A stretch of 64,000 nt of DNA from an uncultured Shimia sp. (GTDB lineage Bacteria > Pseudomonadota > Alphaproteobacteria > Rhodobacterales > Rhodobacteraceae). Positions 54,050 through 62,414 of the stretch are shown in pieces. The notes beneath the pieces are model-generated. The model was given only the letters and a program-made list of their open reading frames with translations, had not been told where the DNA came from and ran no database searches. The DNA lies in contig CALCOY010000015.1 of the NCBI GenBank assembly GCA_937897325.1, forward strand, positions 124,001-188,000, in the 5' to 3' direction. Each line of letters begins with the position of its first letter. The stretch's first letter is position 1. A program made the translations under genes and the position numbers.

Positions 54050-54933
54050 GGCTTCTGCTCCGCCCGCTGGGTCTTTTCGCCGTATTGGACAAAGGGGCGT
54101 TCGTCGTCGGTGAAGATGGTGACCTCGCGCGTGTCTTCATCGTCGTGCAGCGCCGTGGCGCCCAGCGTGAAGTGTCGGAGGACGCCGCCAAAGGCCATTT
54201 CGAGGTTTTTGCGTGTAAAGGTCGTATCGGTCGGGCCGTGGCTAAGCACGGTGCCTTTGACCAAGATCGTCCGATCGCAGAATTCTGGGACCGAGCCAAG
54301 GTTGTGGGTCGAGACCAGCATGACCCTTCCTTCATCGCGCAGTTCACGCAAAAGACTGATGATCTGTTCCTCGGTTTTTACATCCACGCCGGTAAATGGC
54401 TCATCGAGGAGAATGACCTGCCCGTCCTGCGCCAAGGCACGAGCGAGAAAGACGCGCTTGCGCTGGCCACCGGACAGTTCACCGATCTGCCGATGGCGGA
54501 AATCCTGCATATTCACCCGTGTTAGAGCCTGATCGACGGCTGCATGATCGTCCGAACCAGGACGCCGCAGAAAGCCCATATGTCCGTAACGGCCCATCAT
54601 GACAACATCTTCGACCAGAACGGGGAAGGCCCAGTCCACCTCTTCGGACTGCGGCACATAGGCGACCAGGTTCCTTGAAAGGGCGTCGCGCACATCAAGC
54701 CCGAGGATGCTGATGCTGCCTTTGGATGCCGGAACAAACCCCATAATTGCCTTGAACAGGGTCGATTTTCCGGCGCCGTTCACGCCGACCAAGGCCGTCA
54801 CTGTACCGCGCGGGATCTCGAAACTGGCCTCCCACAAGGCAGTGTGACCATTGCGGTAAGTCACCGTCACATCCGAAGCCGTCAGGCCGGGGCCCTGGGC
54901 CATCTCGATTGGCGCCGTCAGTTCGTCACGCAT
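54046..54933 (-). CDS. sitB: Metal ABC transporter ATP-binding protein
   Basis: 295 residues. Walker [10 protein letters not shown], signature [14 protein letters not shown], Walker [13 protein letters not shown] and the switch His (VSTHNLGS) are intact. A C-terminal extension of about 45 residues ([24 protein letters not shown]) is acidic and includes a His. Belongs to the Mn/Zn/Fe (SitB/MntB) group. Confidence 0.92.
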   Translation of the reverse strand: MRDELTAPIEMAQGPGLTASDVTVTYRNGHTALWEASFEIPRGTVTALVGVNGAGKSTLFKAIMGFVPASKGSISILGLDVRDALSRNLVAYVPQSEEVDWAFPVLVEDVVMMGRYGHMGFLRRPGSDDHAAVDQALTRVNMQDFRHRQIGELSGGQRKRVFLARALAQDGQVILLDEPFTGVDVKTEEQIISLLRELRDEGRVMLVSTHNLGSVPEFCDRTILVKGTVLSHGPTDTTFTRKNLEMAFGGVLRHFTLGATALHDDEDTREVTIFTDDERPFVQYGEKTQRAEQKP

Positions 54934-54967
54934 TTACTTTTTCCACCGTGTTTCTCAAACGCACAAG

Positions 54968-54989
54968 CCCGCGGCATGATGGCCGCGGG
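54968..54989 (-). promoter_or_regulatory. Intercistronic hairpin after sitA
   Basis: CCCGCGGC (54968-54975) and GCCGCGGG (54982-54989) form an eight-base stem with a six-base loop between sitA and sitB. It has no T-run and probably favours sitA message over the transporter genes. Confidence 0.55.
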
Positions 54990-55014
54990 TATGCATTCGC
55001 AAATGTTGCCGCGT

Positions 55015-55917
55015 TCAGTTGGTCGCGGATGTCAGTGCCTTTGCCACTGTGTCCGATGTAACCTTGAGCAAATCCAGATAGGTCGGCACCGGGCCATTGG
55101 CAGCGCTAAGCGAATCGACATAGAGAACCCCGCCATAGGTGGCGCCCGTTTCGCGCGCCACCTGCTCGGCCGGGGCGGTGTTCACTGTGCTTTCGCAGAA
55201 GACAACGGGAATGCCATTGGCTCTTACACCATCAATCACGACACGCACCTGCTGCGGAGTGCCCACCTGATCCGCGTTCATTGGCCAAAGATATAGTTCT
55301 TTCATGTCGAAATCCCGCGCAAGGTAACTGAAAGCACCCTCGCAGGTCACCAGCCATCGATCCGTTTCTGGAATCGCCGCGATGGCCGCCCGCAAGGGCT
55401 CAATGGTCGACCGCAGTTCCTCTTTGTAAGCTTTTGCGTTGGTCATATAGACGTCGGCATTGTCGGGATCCTGTTCGCTGAAGGCCTCCGCGATGTTGTC
55501 GATGTAGATCAGCGCATTGTCCAAACCCATCCAGGCATGGGGGTTTGGCTTGCCTTCATAACTGCCAGATGCGATCGAAATAGGGTCTATCCCTTCCGTC
55601 AATGTGGCCGATGGCACATCTCCGAGGTTCGACAGGAATTGTTCGAACCAAAGCTCAAGATTCATGCCATTCCAAAGGATCAGATCGGCGTCCGAGGCAC
55701 GCACGATGTCCTGTGGTGTAGGTTCGTAGCCGTGGATTTCCGCCCCCGGTTTGGTGATCGAAACGACCTCGGCCGCGTCGCCCGCCACATTAGACGCCAT
55801 ATCGGCGAGAACGGTGAAGGTCGTCACCACCTTCATCTTGTCTTCTGCCAAAGCGCTTGAAGCAAATGCGGCGGTGGCTGCAGCCAGTAACGTCGCATTT
55901 AGGAATGTGCGTAGCAT
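55015..55917 (-). CDS. sitA: Metal ABC transporter substrate-binding protein (Mn/Zn type)
   Basis: 300 residues with a signal peptide (LLAAATAAFASSALA). It is a cluster A-I (TroA-like) protein: VTTFTVLADMASNVAG at the N-terminus, metal-ligand positions in GAEIHGYEPTPQD (His), NPHAWMGLDNA (His), and the conserved Glu and Asp later (FCESTVNTAP, LYVDSLS). A GGAG site precedes the ATG by six bases. The absence of a His-rich loop favours manganese or iron over zinc. First gene of the operon. Confidence 0.92.
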   Translation of the reverse strand: MLRTFLNATLLAAATAAFASSALAEDKMKVVTTFTVLADMASNVAGDAAEVVSITKPGAEIHGYEPTPQDIVRASDADLILWNGMNLELWFEQFLSNLGDVPSATLTEGIDPISIASGSYEGKPNPHAWMGLDNALIYIDNIAEAFSEQDPDNADVYMTNAKAYKEELRSTIEPLRAAIAAIPETDRWLVTCEGAFSYLARDFDMKELYLWPMNADQVGTPQQVRVVIDGVRANGIPVVFCESTVNTAPAEQVARETGATYGGVLYVDSLSAANGPVPTYLDLLKVTSDTVAKALTSATN

Positions 55918-55959
55918 TCATGTCTCCGTCGTTATGAGGAAGTTGTGTTCAATAAATGC

Positions 55960-56002
55960 AAACGACTCGCAACTGTCAAGGATAATGAGAATTAGTCGCA
56001 AT
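55960..56002 (-). promoter_or_regulatory. sitA promoter with tandem Fur/Mur-like operator repeats
   Basis: On the leftward strand TTGACA (plus positions 55974-55979) and an AT-rich TTTATT hexamer 17 bases further on form a promoter. Two related copies, AAACGACTCGCAAC (55960-55973) and GAATTAGTCGCAAT (55989-56002), overlap and flank the -35. The second sits beside a GATAATGAGAATTA stretch like a Fur box. In alphaproteobacteria sit genes are controlled by the Fur homologue Mur in response to manganese. Confidence 0.6.
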
Positions 56003-56147
56003 TAAATGTGGATTCGGGATTGCCATCCGCACGCCTTGTCCACATTGCTTCCGTTGGCCGCCTACATGCTTTGATCTTTTTGCTGTTGGGCATACGGCAA
56101 CCCCGCCTATCTAATTAAAGGAACTAGCGCAGGAAAGGGCCGCATTG

Positions 56148-57107
56148 ATGAGCTGGAACCCCACGCAAAATCCCGACTGTCCCAATGCGGGCAGCGAAAT
56201 GCTTGAAACCCTGATAATCCCGCGGGCACGTGACCTTGGCGGGTTCGAAGTCCGGCGCGCGCTGCCTTCGCCCGACCGGCAGATGGTGGGGCCGTTCATC
56301 TTTTTTGACCAGATGGGTCCGGCTGAATTTATCACTGATGGGGGCATAGATGTCCGTCCGCATCCGCATATTGGTCTGGGGACGGTCACCTATCTCTATC
56401 AAGGGGAATTTGAGCATCGCGACAGTCTCGGCACCCACCAGATGATCTATCCCGGTGAGGTCAACTGGATGGTCGCAGGCCGGGGTGTTACGCATTCCGA
56501 ACGAACCAGCGCAGAGACACGCGCCACGCGTCACGGGTTGTTCGGCATCCAGACCTGGATCGCCCTGCCCGAAGAGCGCGAGGACATGGCACCCGACTTT
56601 GAGCATCACAAGAAAGGCGCGCTGCCCGTCCTCGAAGATAGGGGCGTTGAGGCAAGGCTGATCCTCGGTGCAGCATACGGCAGATCAAGCCCGGTGACGA
56701 TGCAATCCGAGGCCTTTTATGTGGATGTCACACTTGCCCCCGGCGCGTCTTTCCCGCTGCCCGACAACCACGAGGACCGCGGCATTTACATCACCGAAGG
56801 CAGCATAGATGTGGCGGGCGACACATTCGAAGCGGGCCGCATGATGATCTTTCGCCCCGGTGATGCGATATCAGTGAAAGCGGGGGATCGGGGGGCGCGG
56901 CTGATGGCGCTTGGCGGGGCTACGCTGAATGAAAAACGCTACATCTGGTGGAATTTCGTGTCGTCTTCGAAAGACAGGATCGAAGAGGCCAAAGAGGCAT
57001 GGAAGGCCGCCGATTGGGAAGGCGGGCCCTTCAAACTTCCTCCCGGTGACGATGCAGAATTCATCCCAATCTCGCCCGAGCTGGACCGGACGAAGCCCAA
57101 AGGATAG
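56148..57107 (+). CDS. Pirin family protein
   Basis: 319 residues of the bicupin pirin family. Metal ligands of the N-terminal cupin are seen in the HPHIGLGTVTYLYQGEFEHRDS region (His-x-His and a third His) and in GVTHSER. The C-terminal cupin carries no obvious metal set. Family members include quercetin dioxygenases and redox-linked regulators; the function here is not determined. The ATG at 56148 follows a TTG at 56145. Confidence 0.9.
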   Translation: MSWNPTQNPDCPNAGSEMLETLIIPRARDLGGFEVRRALPSPDRQMVGPFIFFDQMGPAEFITDGGIDVRPHPHIGLGTVTYLYQGEFEHRDSLGTHQMIYPGEVNWMVAGRGVTHSERTSAETRATRHGLFGIQTWIALPEEREDMAPDFEHHKKGALPVLEDRGVEARLILGAAYGRSSPVTMQSEAFYVDVTLAPGASFPLPDNHEDRGIYITEGSIDVAGDTFEAGRMMIFRPGDAISVKAGDRGARLMALGGATLNEKRYIWWNFVSSSKDRIEEAKEAWKAADWEGGPFKLPPGDDAEFIPISPELDRTKPKG

Positions 57108-57113
57108 GTCTGG

Positions 57114-57869
57114 ATGGATCGCCGGGATGCGCTTTATCGGGATGTCGGGCTGGTCGCACTTTATGATGCGCTGAATGCCGGGCGACGGGATCATGAATTC
57201 TATTTGGCACAACTTGCCCATACCGGGCGCCGTATTCTCGACGTTGGTTGCGGCACAGGCGAATTTACGATCGCATTGGCGCGTCAGGGTCATGTAGTGG
57301 CTGCCGTTGATCCCAACGGCGCGATGATTGAGGCCGCCTGCCACAAACCGGGTGCGGAGCTTATCACATGGTACATCGGCACGAGCGCAGATGTCCCGAG
57401 TGACCAGAGCTTTGACGTTATTTTCATGACCGGACACGCTTTTCAATGTCTGTTGACGGACGCCGCGATCCTTGGCCTTTTCCAAGACATGAATCGGCTG
57501 CTCGCGCTCGGTGGATTGATCTGTTTCGAAAGCCGCAATCCTGGTGTCCGGCCGTGGGATCAGTGGACTCTCCAGAATGTGGGCGATCCTGTGCGACTGT
57601 CGGACGGGCGCGGCGTGCAGGTGTTTCAAGAGGTCTTGGAAAAGCAGGGCGAGATCATCACATACCAAGAAACTTATTGCATGAATTCCGAAGACACCCG
57701 GTATCGTTCCACCAGCCAGCTGCGTTTTGCGTCCTGCGAGGTGATCCTTGGACTCGCGGCCTCGGCCGGTTTGCAAAAGGTGGATGTTCTTGGGAACTGG
57801 GACGGCTCACCTTTCGACGTTTCAACCAGCCCTGAGATGATCTTTCACTTGAAACGAGACGCGGCTTAG
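57114..57869 (+). CDS. Class I SAM-dependent methyltransferase
   Basis: 251 residues. The SAM-binding motif ILDVGCGTGEF lies near residues 43-53, with the acidic post-I residue in AAVDPNGAMIEAA. The GHAFQCLLTD and PWDQWTLQN segments suggest a small-molecule methyltransferase. Six bases after the pirin stop, so probably co-transcribed with it. The substrate is unknown. Confidence 0.85.
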   Translation: MDRRDALYRDVGLVALYDALNAGRRDHEFYLAQLAHTGRRILDVGCGTGEFTIALARQGHVVAAVDPNGAMIEAACHKPGAELITWYIGTSADVPSDQSFDVIFMTGHAFQCLLTDAAILGLFQDMNRLLALGGLICFESRNPGVRPWDQWTLQNVGDPVRLSDGRGVQVFQEVLEKQGEIITYQETYCMNSEDTRYRSTSQLRFASCEVILGLAASAGLQKVDVLGNWDGSPFDVSTSPEMIFHLKRDAA

Positions 57870-57930
57870 CCGCCCTTGCAGGTGGGGCAGTCAGTGAGTA
57901 TTCCGGTTCGGAACCGCCAGGGAGACACTC

Positions 57931-59664
57931 ATGCTCAAGCGTGAATTCGACAAATCCAAGCTGCCCAGCCGCCATGTAACCGAAGGCCCTGCCAGGGCGC
58001 CGCATCGGTCTTACTACTACGCAATGGGGATGACCGAAGAGGAAATTCACCAGCCATTGGTTGGGGTTGCGACCTGTTGGAACGAGGCCGCGCCCTGTAA
58101 CATCGCACTGAGCCGACAGGCGCAGTCGGTGAAGATGGGCGTTAAGTCGGCCTATGGGACGCCTCGCGAATTCACCACGATTACCGTGACGGACGGGATC
58201 GCCATGGGGCACGAAGGTATGAGGTCTTCGCTGGCCTCCCGCGAGGCGATTGCCGACACTGTGGAATTGACCATGCGCGGACATTGCTATGATGCGATTG
58301 TGGGGCTGGCGGGCTGTGACAAGTCGCTGCCTGGCATGATGATGGCGATGATCCGGCTGAACGTGCCTTCGGTCTTTCTCTATGGTGGATCAATCCTGCC
58401 GGGTCGGCTGGATGGCAAGGACGTCACCGTGCAGGACGTGTTCGAGGCTGTCGGTCAGAACCAGGCGGGTAACCTGAGCGAATGCGAGCTTGAGAAGCTG
58501 GAAAAGGTCGCCTGCCCCTCGGCGGGCGCCTGTGGTGGTCAGTTCACGGCCAACACGATGGCTTGTGTATCCGAGGCCATCGGTTTGGCCCTCCCGAATT
58601 CATCCGGCGCCCCGGCCCCGTATGAAAGCCGCGATGCTTATGCGGAAGCCTCCGGTGCAGCGGTGATGACGTTGATCGAAAGGAATATTCGGGCGCGGGA
58701 CATCTGCACGCTCAAGGCGTTCGAGAATGCAGCGCGCGTCGTGGCATGCACGGGTGGTTCCACCAATGCAGGGCTGCACCTGCCCGCGATGGCCCATGAG
58801 GCGGGGATCGAGTTTTTCCTTGATGATGTCTGCGAGATCTTCCGCGATACCCCCTATTTCGTGGACCTTAAGCCCGGTGGGCAATTCGTGGCCAAAGACC
58901 TTTATGAAGTGGGTGGCGTGCCGGTTGTCATGAAGGAGTTGCGCAAGGCGGGCCTCCTGCACGAAGACTGCATCACGGCGACGGGCAATAGCATCGGCGA
59001 AGAACTGGACAAAATCGAACGCGAGGCCGATGGCCGCGTGATCTACCCGGTTGAAACACCAATCACCAAGACGGGTGGTGTCGTTGGTCTTAAAGGCAAT
59101 GTTGCGCCGGAAGGTGCGATCGTGAAGGTGGCGGGTATTGAACCGCAGCACCAGATATTCACTGGCCCGGCACGTATCTTCGAATGCGAACAGGACGCTT
59201 TTGATGCGGTACAGAACCGCGCCTACGATGAAGGCGATGTGTTTGTTATCCGCAACGAGGGTCCGTCAGGCGGACCTGGTATGCGCGAGATGCTGGCCAC
59301 CACAGCGGCGCTAAGCGGTCAGGGCATGGGCAAGAAAGTCGCACTGATCACCGATGGCCGCTTCTCTGGTGCAACGCGTGGGTTCTGCGTCGGCCATGTG
59401 GGGCCGGAGGCGGCGCATGGCGGGCCAATCGCGCTGCTCAAGGACGGGGATGTCATCACGATCAACGCCATTGAGGGATCTATCAATGTCGCTTTGACAG
59501 ATGATGAGTTGGAAGCGCGCAAAGCGGTCTGGGAAGGCCCACGCAAGACGATCTATGCCTCGGGCGCGTTGTGGAAGTATGCGCAGCTTGTGGGGGAGAC
59601 CTACAAGGGCGCTGTGACCCATCCCGGCGGAGCGGCAGAGCTGCATGAATACATGGATCTTTAG
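57931..59664 (+). CDS. ilvD: Dihydroxy-acid dehydratase
   Basis: 577 residues, complete. The IlvD/Edd signatures [13 protein letters not shown] and [17 protein letters not shown], containing the iron-sulfur cysteines, are present, as is the C-terminal [20 protein letters not shown]. It dehydrates 2,3-dihydroxy-isovalerate and -methylvalerate in valine and isoleucine synthesis. GGGAG before the ATG. Nothing unusual. Confidence 0.96.
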   Translation: MLKREFDKSKLPSRHVTEGPARAPHRSYYYAMGMTEEEIHQPLVGVATCWNEAAPCNIALSRQAQSVKMGVKSAYGTPREFTTITVTDGIAMGHEGMRSSLASREAIADTVELTMRGHCYDAIVGLAGCDKSLPGMMMAMIRLNVPSVFLYGGSILPGRLDGKDVTVQDVFEAVGQNQAGNLSECELEKLEKVACPSAGACGGQFTANTMACVSEAIGLALPNSSGAPAPYESRDAYAEASGAAVMTLIERNIRARDICTLKAFENAARVVACTGGSTNAGLHLPAMAHEAGIEFFLDDVCEIFRDTPYFVDLKPGGQFVAKDLYEVGGVPVVMKELRKAGLLHEDCITATGNSIGEELDKIEREADGRVIYPVETPITKTGGVVGLKGNVAPEGAIVKVAGIEPQHQIFTGPARIFECEQDAFDAVQNRAYDEGDVFVIRNEGPSGGPGMREMLATTAALSGQGMGKKVALITDGRFSGATRGFCVGHVGPEAAHGGPIALLKDGDVITINAIEGSINVALTDDELEARKAVWEGPRKTIYASGALWKYAQLVGETYKGAVTHPGGAAELHEYMDL

Positions 59665-60256
59665 GCGATTTGGCCTGACCGCGCTGCTTTTGGGATTGGC
59701 GGCGTGTTCGGATGAGGGTGGATTCAGCTTGCTCTCACAGGGCGGGCTTTTTGAAAGTCAGCCGGCCGCCCCGCCACTTGCACGCGCAAATCTGGGCGGG
59801 GGCATCCTGACACTTGTGCCGCCAGAAGGCTTTTGTGTCGATCCGAGCACGCTGCAAGATCGGTTTGCCCTTATGGCGCGCTGCGATGCGCTAGGGGCCT
59901 CAGACGGATTTTCGGGGCAGCCGCGCGTCCTTATCACAGCCAGCCTGGCGCCGCCGACTGATGACACCATGATGAGTGCCGCAGATCTACGAACGGGCGA
60001 CGAACGTATTATTTCCCAGCAGGAACGGGACGGCCTGACGCTGGTTCAGCTAGATGGCACCGCACCGATCCGGGACATGGCCAGGACGTACTGGCGCGCC
60101 GCTGCAAAAGCGGATGGCGTATTGCTGGGGTTGGCGCTTTACACACTGGAAGATGCAGAGCCGCCCGGTGCGCAGGCGGTCGATCTTCTTGTCGAAGTGG
60201 CCGAAAAGAGCCTGAATGCGGAGTTCAGAACCGCACGCGTGGATTTGCCGGACTGA
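59645..60256 (+). CDS. Lipoprotein of unknown function
   Basis: 203 residues overlapping the ilvD end by 20 bases in another frame. A lipoprotein signal ([16 protein letters not shown]) ends with Cys 21. The mature part is a small alpha/beta domain with two Cys (GFCVDPSTL and ARCDALG) that could form a disulfide. Anchored in the inner or outer membrane on the periplasmic side. No family recognised. Confidence 0.7.
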   Translation: MNTWIFRRFGLTALLLGLAACSDEGGFSLLSQGGLFESQPAAPPLARANLGGGILTLVPPEGFCVDPSTLQDRFALMARCDALGASDGFSGQPRVLITASLAPPTDDTMMSAADLRTGDERIISQQERDGLTLVQLDGTAPIRDMARTYWRAAAKADGVLLGLALYTLEDAEPPGAQAVDLLVEVAEKSLNAEFRTARVDLPD

Positions 60257-60355
60257 AACCATTTCGTTAGACAAGTTACCCATGATCCCGCGACGGATAC
60301 AGCTCTGATGGTCGGCGACAGGTTCAACGTGATTGACAAGGTCAAGGGCGGCGGC

Positions 60356-61072
60356 ATGGTCCGTCGCTGGCAAAAACGATTGCGCAACGCCTCCCGCGTG
60401 GATCTGGCAAGTCTGAGACAATATCGGTCCGAGGCACGGGTTTTGCGATCACAATTGGCAGAGTTGATCCATGTCGCGGACGAACGCCTTTCAACTGCTT
60501 CAGGAGGCCTTCAAAAGCCTCCGACGGCAGATTGGGCCTGGCGTCCAGAGATCTGGCGGGGACGCCTGGCGCGTACGGGCCATGTCGCGCCCAAGTCGGG
60601 CCAGGCCGTCGGGAAGGAGCTGCGCCTGTTCCACGATTGCCCGCGTCAAGAGCTGGTGGTCCGGCAGTTGCGCAACGTTGGTTCCGATGATCTTGCACCC
60701 TATGGTTTGCGCTTGGATGTAATGGCGTTCGAAGGGTCATTCCTGTCCTATGCCGTTGATCTGCCGGACGAGGTTCTAGACGAATTGAAGAAAACGCATC
60801 TTATAGGGATGGCCGTCCGGGCAGAGCTTGAGCGGCCTATCAAGATCTTCTCTCGACTCAATATTCAGCATGGTCCCAACACCGAACAGATCGTTCGGGA
60901 ACTGCCACTTCATGAGACCGAGGTGATGGTTGAGTTTGATCTGGCCTATACGCATCTGAACGAAAAGCGGGCGGAAGGCGTGTGGGTCGACATCATCTTT
61001 GATACCCCGGCGATGAACCAGATCAACTTGCGGGACTTGACCTTTGTGCGGCGTCCCCGCGCGGCATTGTGA
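60356..61072 (+). CDS. Conserved hypothetical protein (DUF6478-like)
   Basis: 238 residues from the ATG at 60356, preceded by AAGGG eight bases upstream; an ATG at 60308 has no site. The N-terminus is basic and helical (VRRWQKRLRNASRVDLASL), followed by a conserved-looking beta-rich domain (LDVMAFEGSFLSYAVDLP, LNIQHGPNTEQIVREL, TFVRRPRAAL). It resembles a family restricted to Rhodobacterales that I associate with DUF6478; this is from memory and not confirmed. Function unknown. Confidence 0.65.
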   Translation: MVRRWQKRLRNASRVDLASLRQYRSEARVLRSQLAELIHVADERLSTASGGLQKPPTADWAWRPEIWRGRLARTGHVAPKSGQAVGKELRLFHDCPRQELVVRQLRNVGSDDLAPYGLRLDVMAFEGSFLSYAVDLPDEVLDELKKTHLIGMAVRAELERPIKIFSRLNIQHGPNTEQIVRELPLHETEVMVEFDLAYTHLNEKRAEGVWVDIIFDTPAMNQINLRDLTFVRRPRAAL

Positions 61073-61082
61073 GGAGGCGGCG

Positions 61083-61451
61083 ATGGGCAAGCTGACACTC
61101 ACACCGACGGAGCTGAGGGCGGGCATCTGGGAAGGTATCTTAACCGGTGCGGGCGAGGCGACGCCCGCGATCATCGTCACGCATCTGAATAGGGATTTAC
61201 CGGATGTGACACTTGTCCCGCATGGGTCAGGGCAATGGCTGTTGCGTATTCCGATCCCGATAGAGACACTCGCGGATGGGGTGCAAACCTACGTCGTGAC
61301 GGATGCGGCGAGCAGGGCGCGGCTGGGCCACTTCAGTGTTATATCGGGGGAAGCGCTCGGCGATGATCTGAGAGCAGAGGTTGACCTGTTGCGGGCGGAA
61401 CTGGACCTCTTGAAGCGCGCCTTTCGCCGACACGTTTCGGAGGCCGAATAG
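61083..61451 (+). CDS. Conserved hypothetical protein with C-terminal coiled coil
   Basis: 122 residues from the ATG at 61083 with GAGGAGG upstream. A beta-rich domain (GIWEGILTG, WLLRIPIPIETLADGVQTYVV) is followed by a heptad-like helix (LRAEVDLLRAELDLLKRAFRRH). It lies ten bases after the DUF6478-like gene, so probably the same transcript and perhaps the same complex. Confidence 0.65.
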   Translation: MGKLTLTPTELRAGIWEGILTGAGEATPAIIVTHLNRDLPDVTLVPHGSGQWLLRIPIPIETLADGVQTYVVTDAASRARLGHFSVISGEALGDDLRAEVDLLRAELDLLKRAFRRHVSEAE

Positions 61452-61809
61452 CAACGTACGCGCAACGCTTTTGACCATTTGGAGATCTTACGTGACCAAT
61501 GGACCTCTTGGCGTAGTAAAATGAGGCAAATCGGCTGTCGCTAGAACGTCGGTATTGCGTCGGTGCTGAAGTCGGCCCAGGCGTGGTTAACGCAGCGTAA
61601 GATCTGGTTCGTCCACAATTGATGAGCGCGCGCTATGTGGACGATCACCAAAGGATTTCCGATTTCCGCCCTTGGGCCTTGCAGACTCGGGTTGGCCTGC
61701 GTATATGCATATCAACAGCGGCGCGTAAGGGTCCAAACCTGACGCTCCACCGAAACATGTAACGGGCCGCGAGCCCGTTTTTTTGTGCTTGGACAACAAG
61801 ACAGCCTGA
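61452..61809. other. Leader region of the rimP-nusA operon
   Basis: No gene or tRNA is visible. GTCCACA (61611-61617) and TGTGGAC (61636-61642) form a seven-base hairpin with an inner GC-palindrome, and an intrinsic terminator lies 26 bases before rimP. The rest shows nothing recognised. Together the elements suggest an attenuated leader or a small RNA. Confidence 0.5.
61761..61784 (+). terminator. Intrinsic terminator 26 bases before rimP
   Basis: AACGGGC (61761-61767) pairs with GCCCGTT (61773-61779) around a five-base loop and runs into a series of T to 61784. No gene ends nearby: the previous stop is 310 bases upstream. The terminator therefore either ends a small RNA or controls read-through into rimP-nusA. 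Confidence 0.75.
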
Positions 61810-62400
61810 ATGACCAACGACCTGATTGCCAAAGCTGCCATCGACCGTCGCCTAGCCGAGATCATTACGCCTGTGATCGAGGATATGGGCTATGAGCTGG
61901 TGCGCGTGCGCTTGATGAGCGGCAAGGAAACGACGCTGCAGATCATGGCGGACAAACCTGAGGGCGGGATCGAGGTGGATGATTGCGCCGAGATCTCGAC
62001 AGCGGTCAGCGCGACGCTGGATGTGGAGGACCCGATCCTTGATGCCTACACGCTGGAAGTGTCGAGCCCCGGGATCGACCGGCCGCTGACCCGTTTGAAG
62101 GATTTCGAGATGTTCGAGGGATACGAGGCCAAGCTGGAAACGGCTGAGCCCATCGACAGCCGCCGCCGGTTCAAGGGTGTTCTGGCGGGCGTCGAGGGCG
62201 ATGAAGTTCTGATCAACGTGACCGAAGGCACGATAGGTCTGCATTTTGATTGGCTGAGCGATGCGAAGCTTGTCCTGACCGATGACCTGATCAAGGAGAT
62301 GCTGCGTCAGCGCAAGGCGGCGGGCACGCTCAACGAAGACAATTTCGACGAGATTTCAGAAGAAACGGCCCTGAAGGGCGGAACAGAGACCGATACCTAA
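61810..62400 (+). CDS. rimP: Ribosome maturation factor RimP
   Basis: 196 residues. Both RimP domains are present: the N-terminal part with [22 protein letters not shown] and the SSPGIDRPL motif (near residue 80), and the C-terminal SH3-like domain. It assists 30S subunit assembly. It starts the conserved rimP-nusA operon, 14 bases before nusA. A C-terminal extension of about 30 polar residues is common in this order. Confidence 0.94.
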   Translation: MTNDLIAKAAIDRRLAEIITPVIEDMGYELVRVRLMSGKETTLQIMADKPEGGIEVDDCAEISTAVSATLDVEDPILDAYTLEVSSPGIDRPLTRLKDFEMFEGYEAKLETAEPIDSRRRFKGVLAGVEGDEVLINVTEGTIGLHFDWLSDAKLVLTDDLIKEMLRQRKAAGTLNEDNFDEISEETALKGGTETDT

Positions 62401-62414
62401 GAGGAGGACGGCTG

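Noticed and set aside
61452-61809. tRNA upstream of rimP as in enterobacterial metY-rimP
   Set aside because: No T-loop (GTTCRANNC) or cloverleaf arms could be found in either strand.
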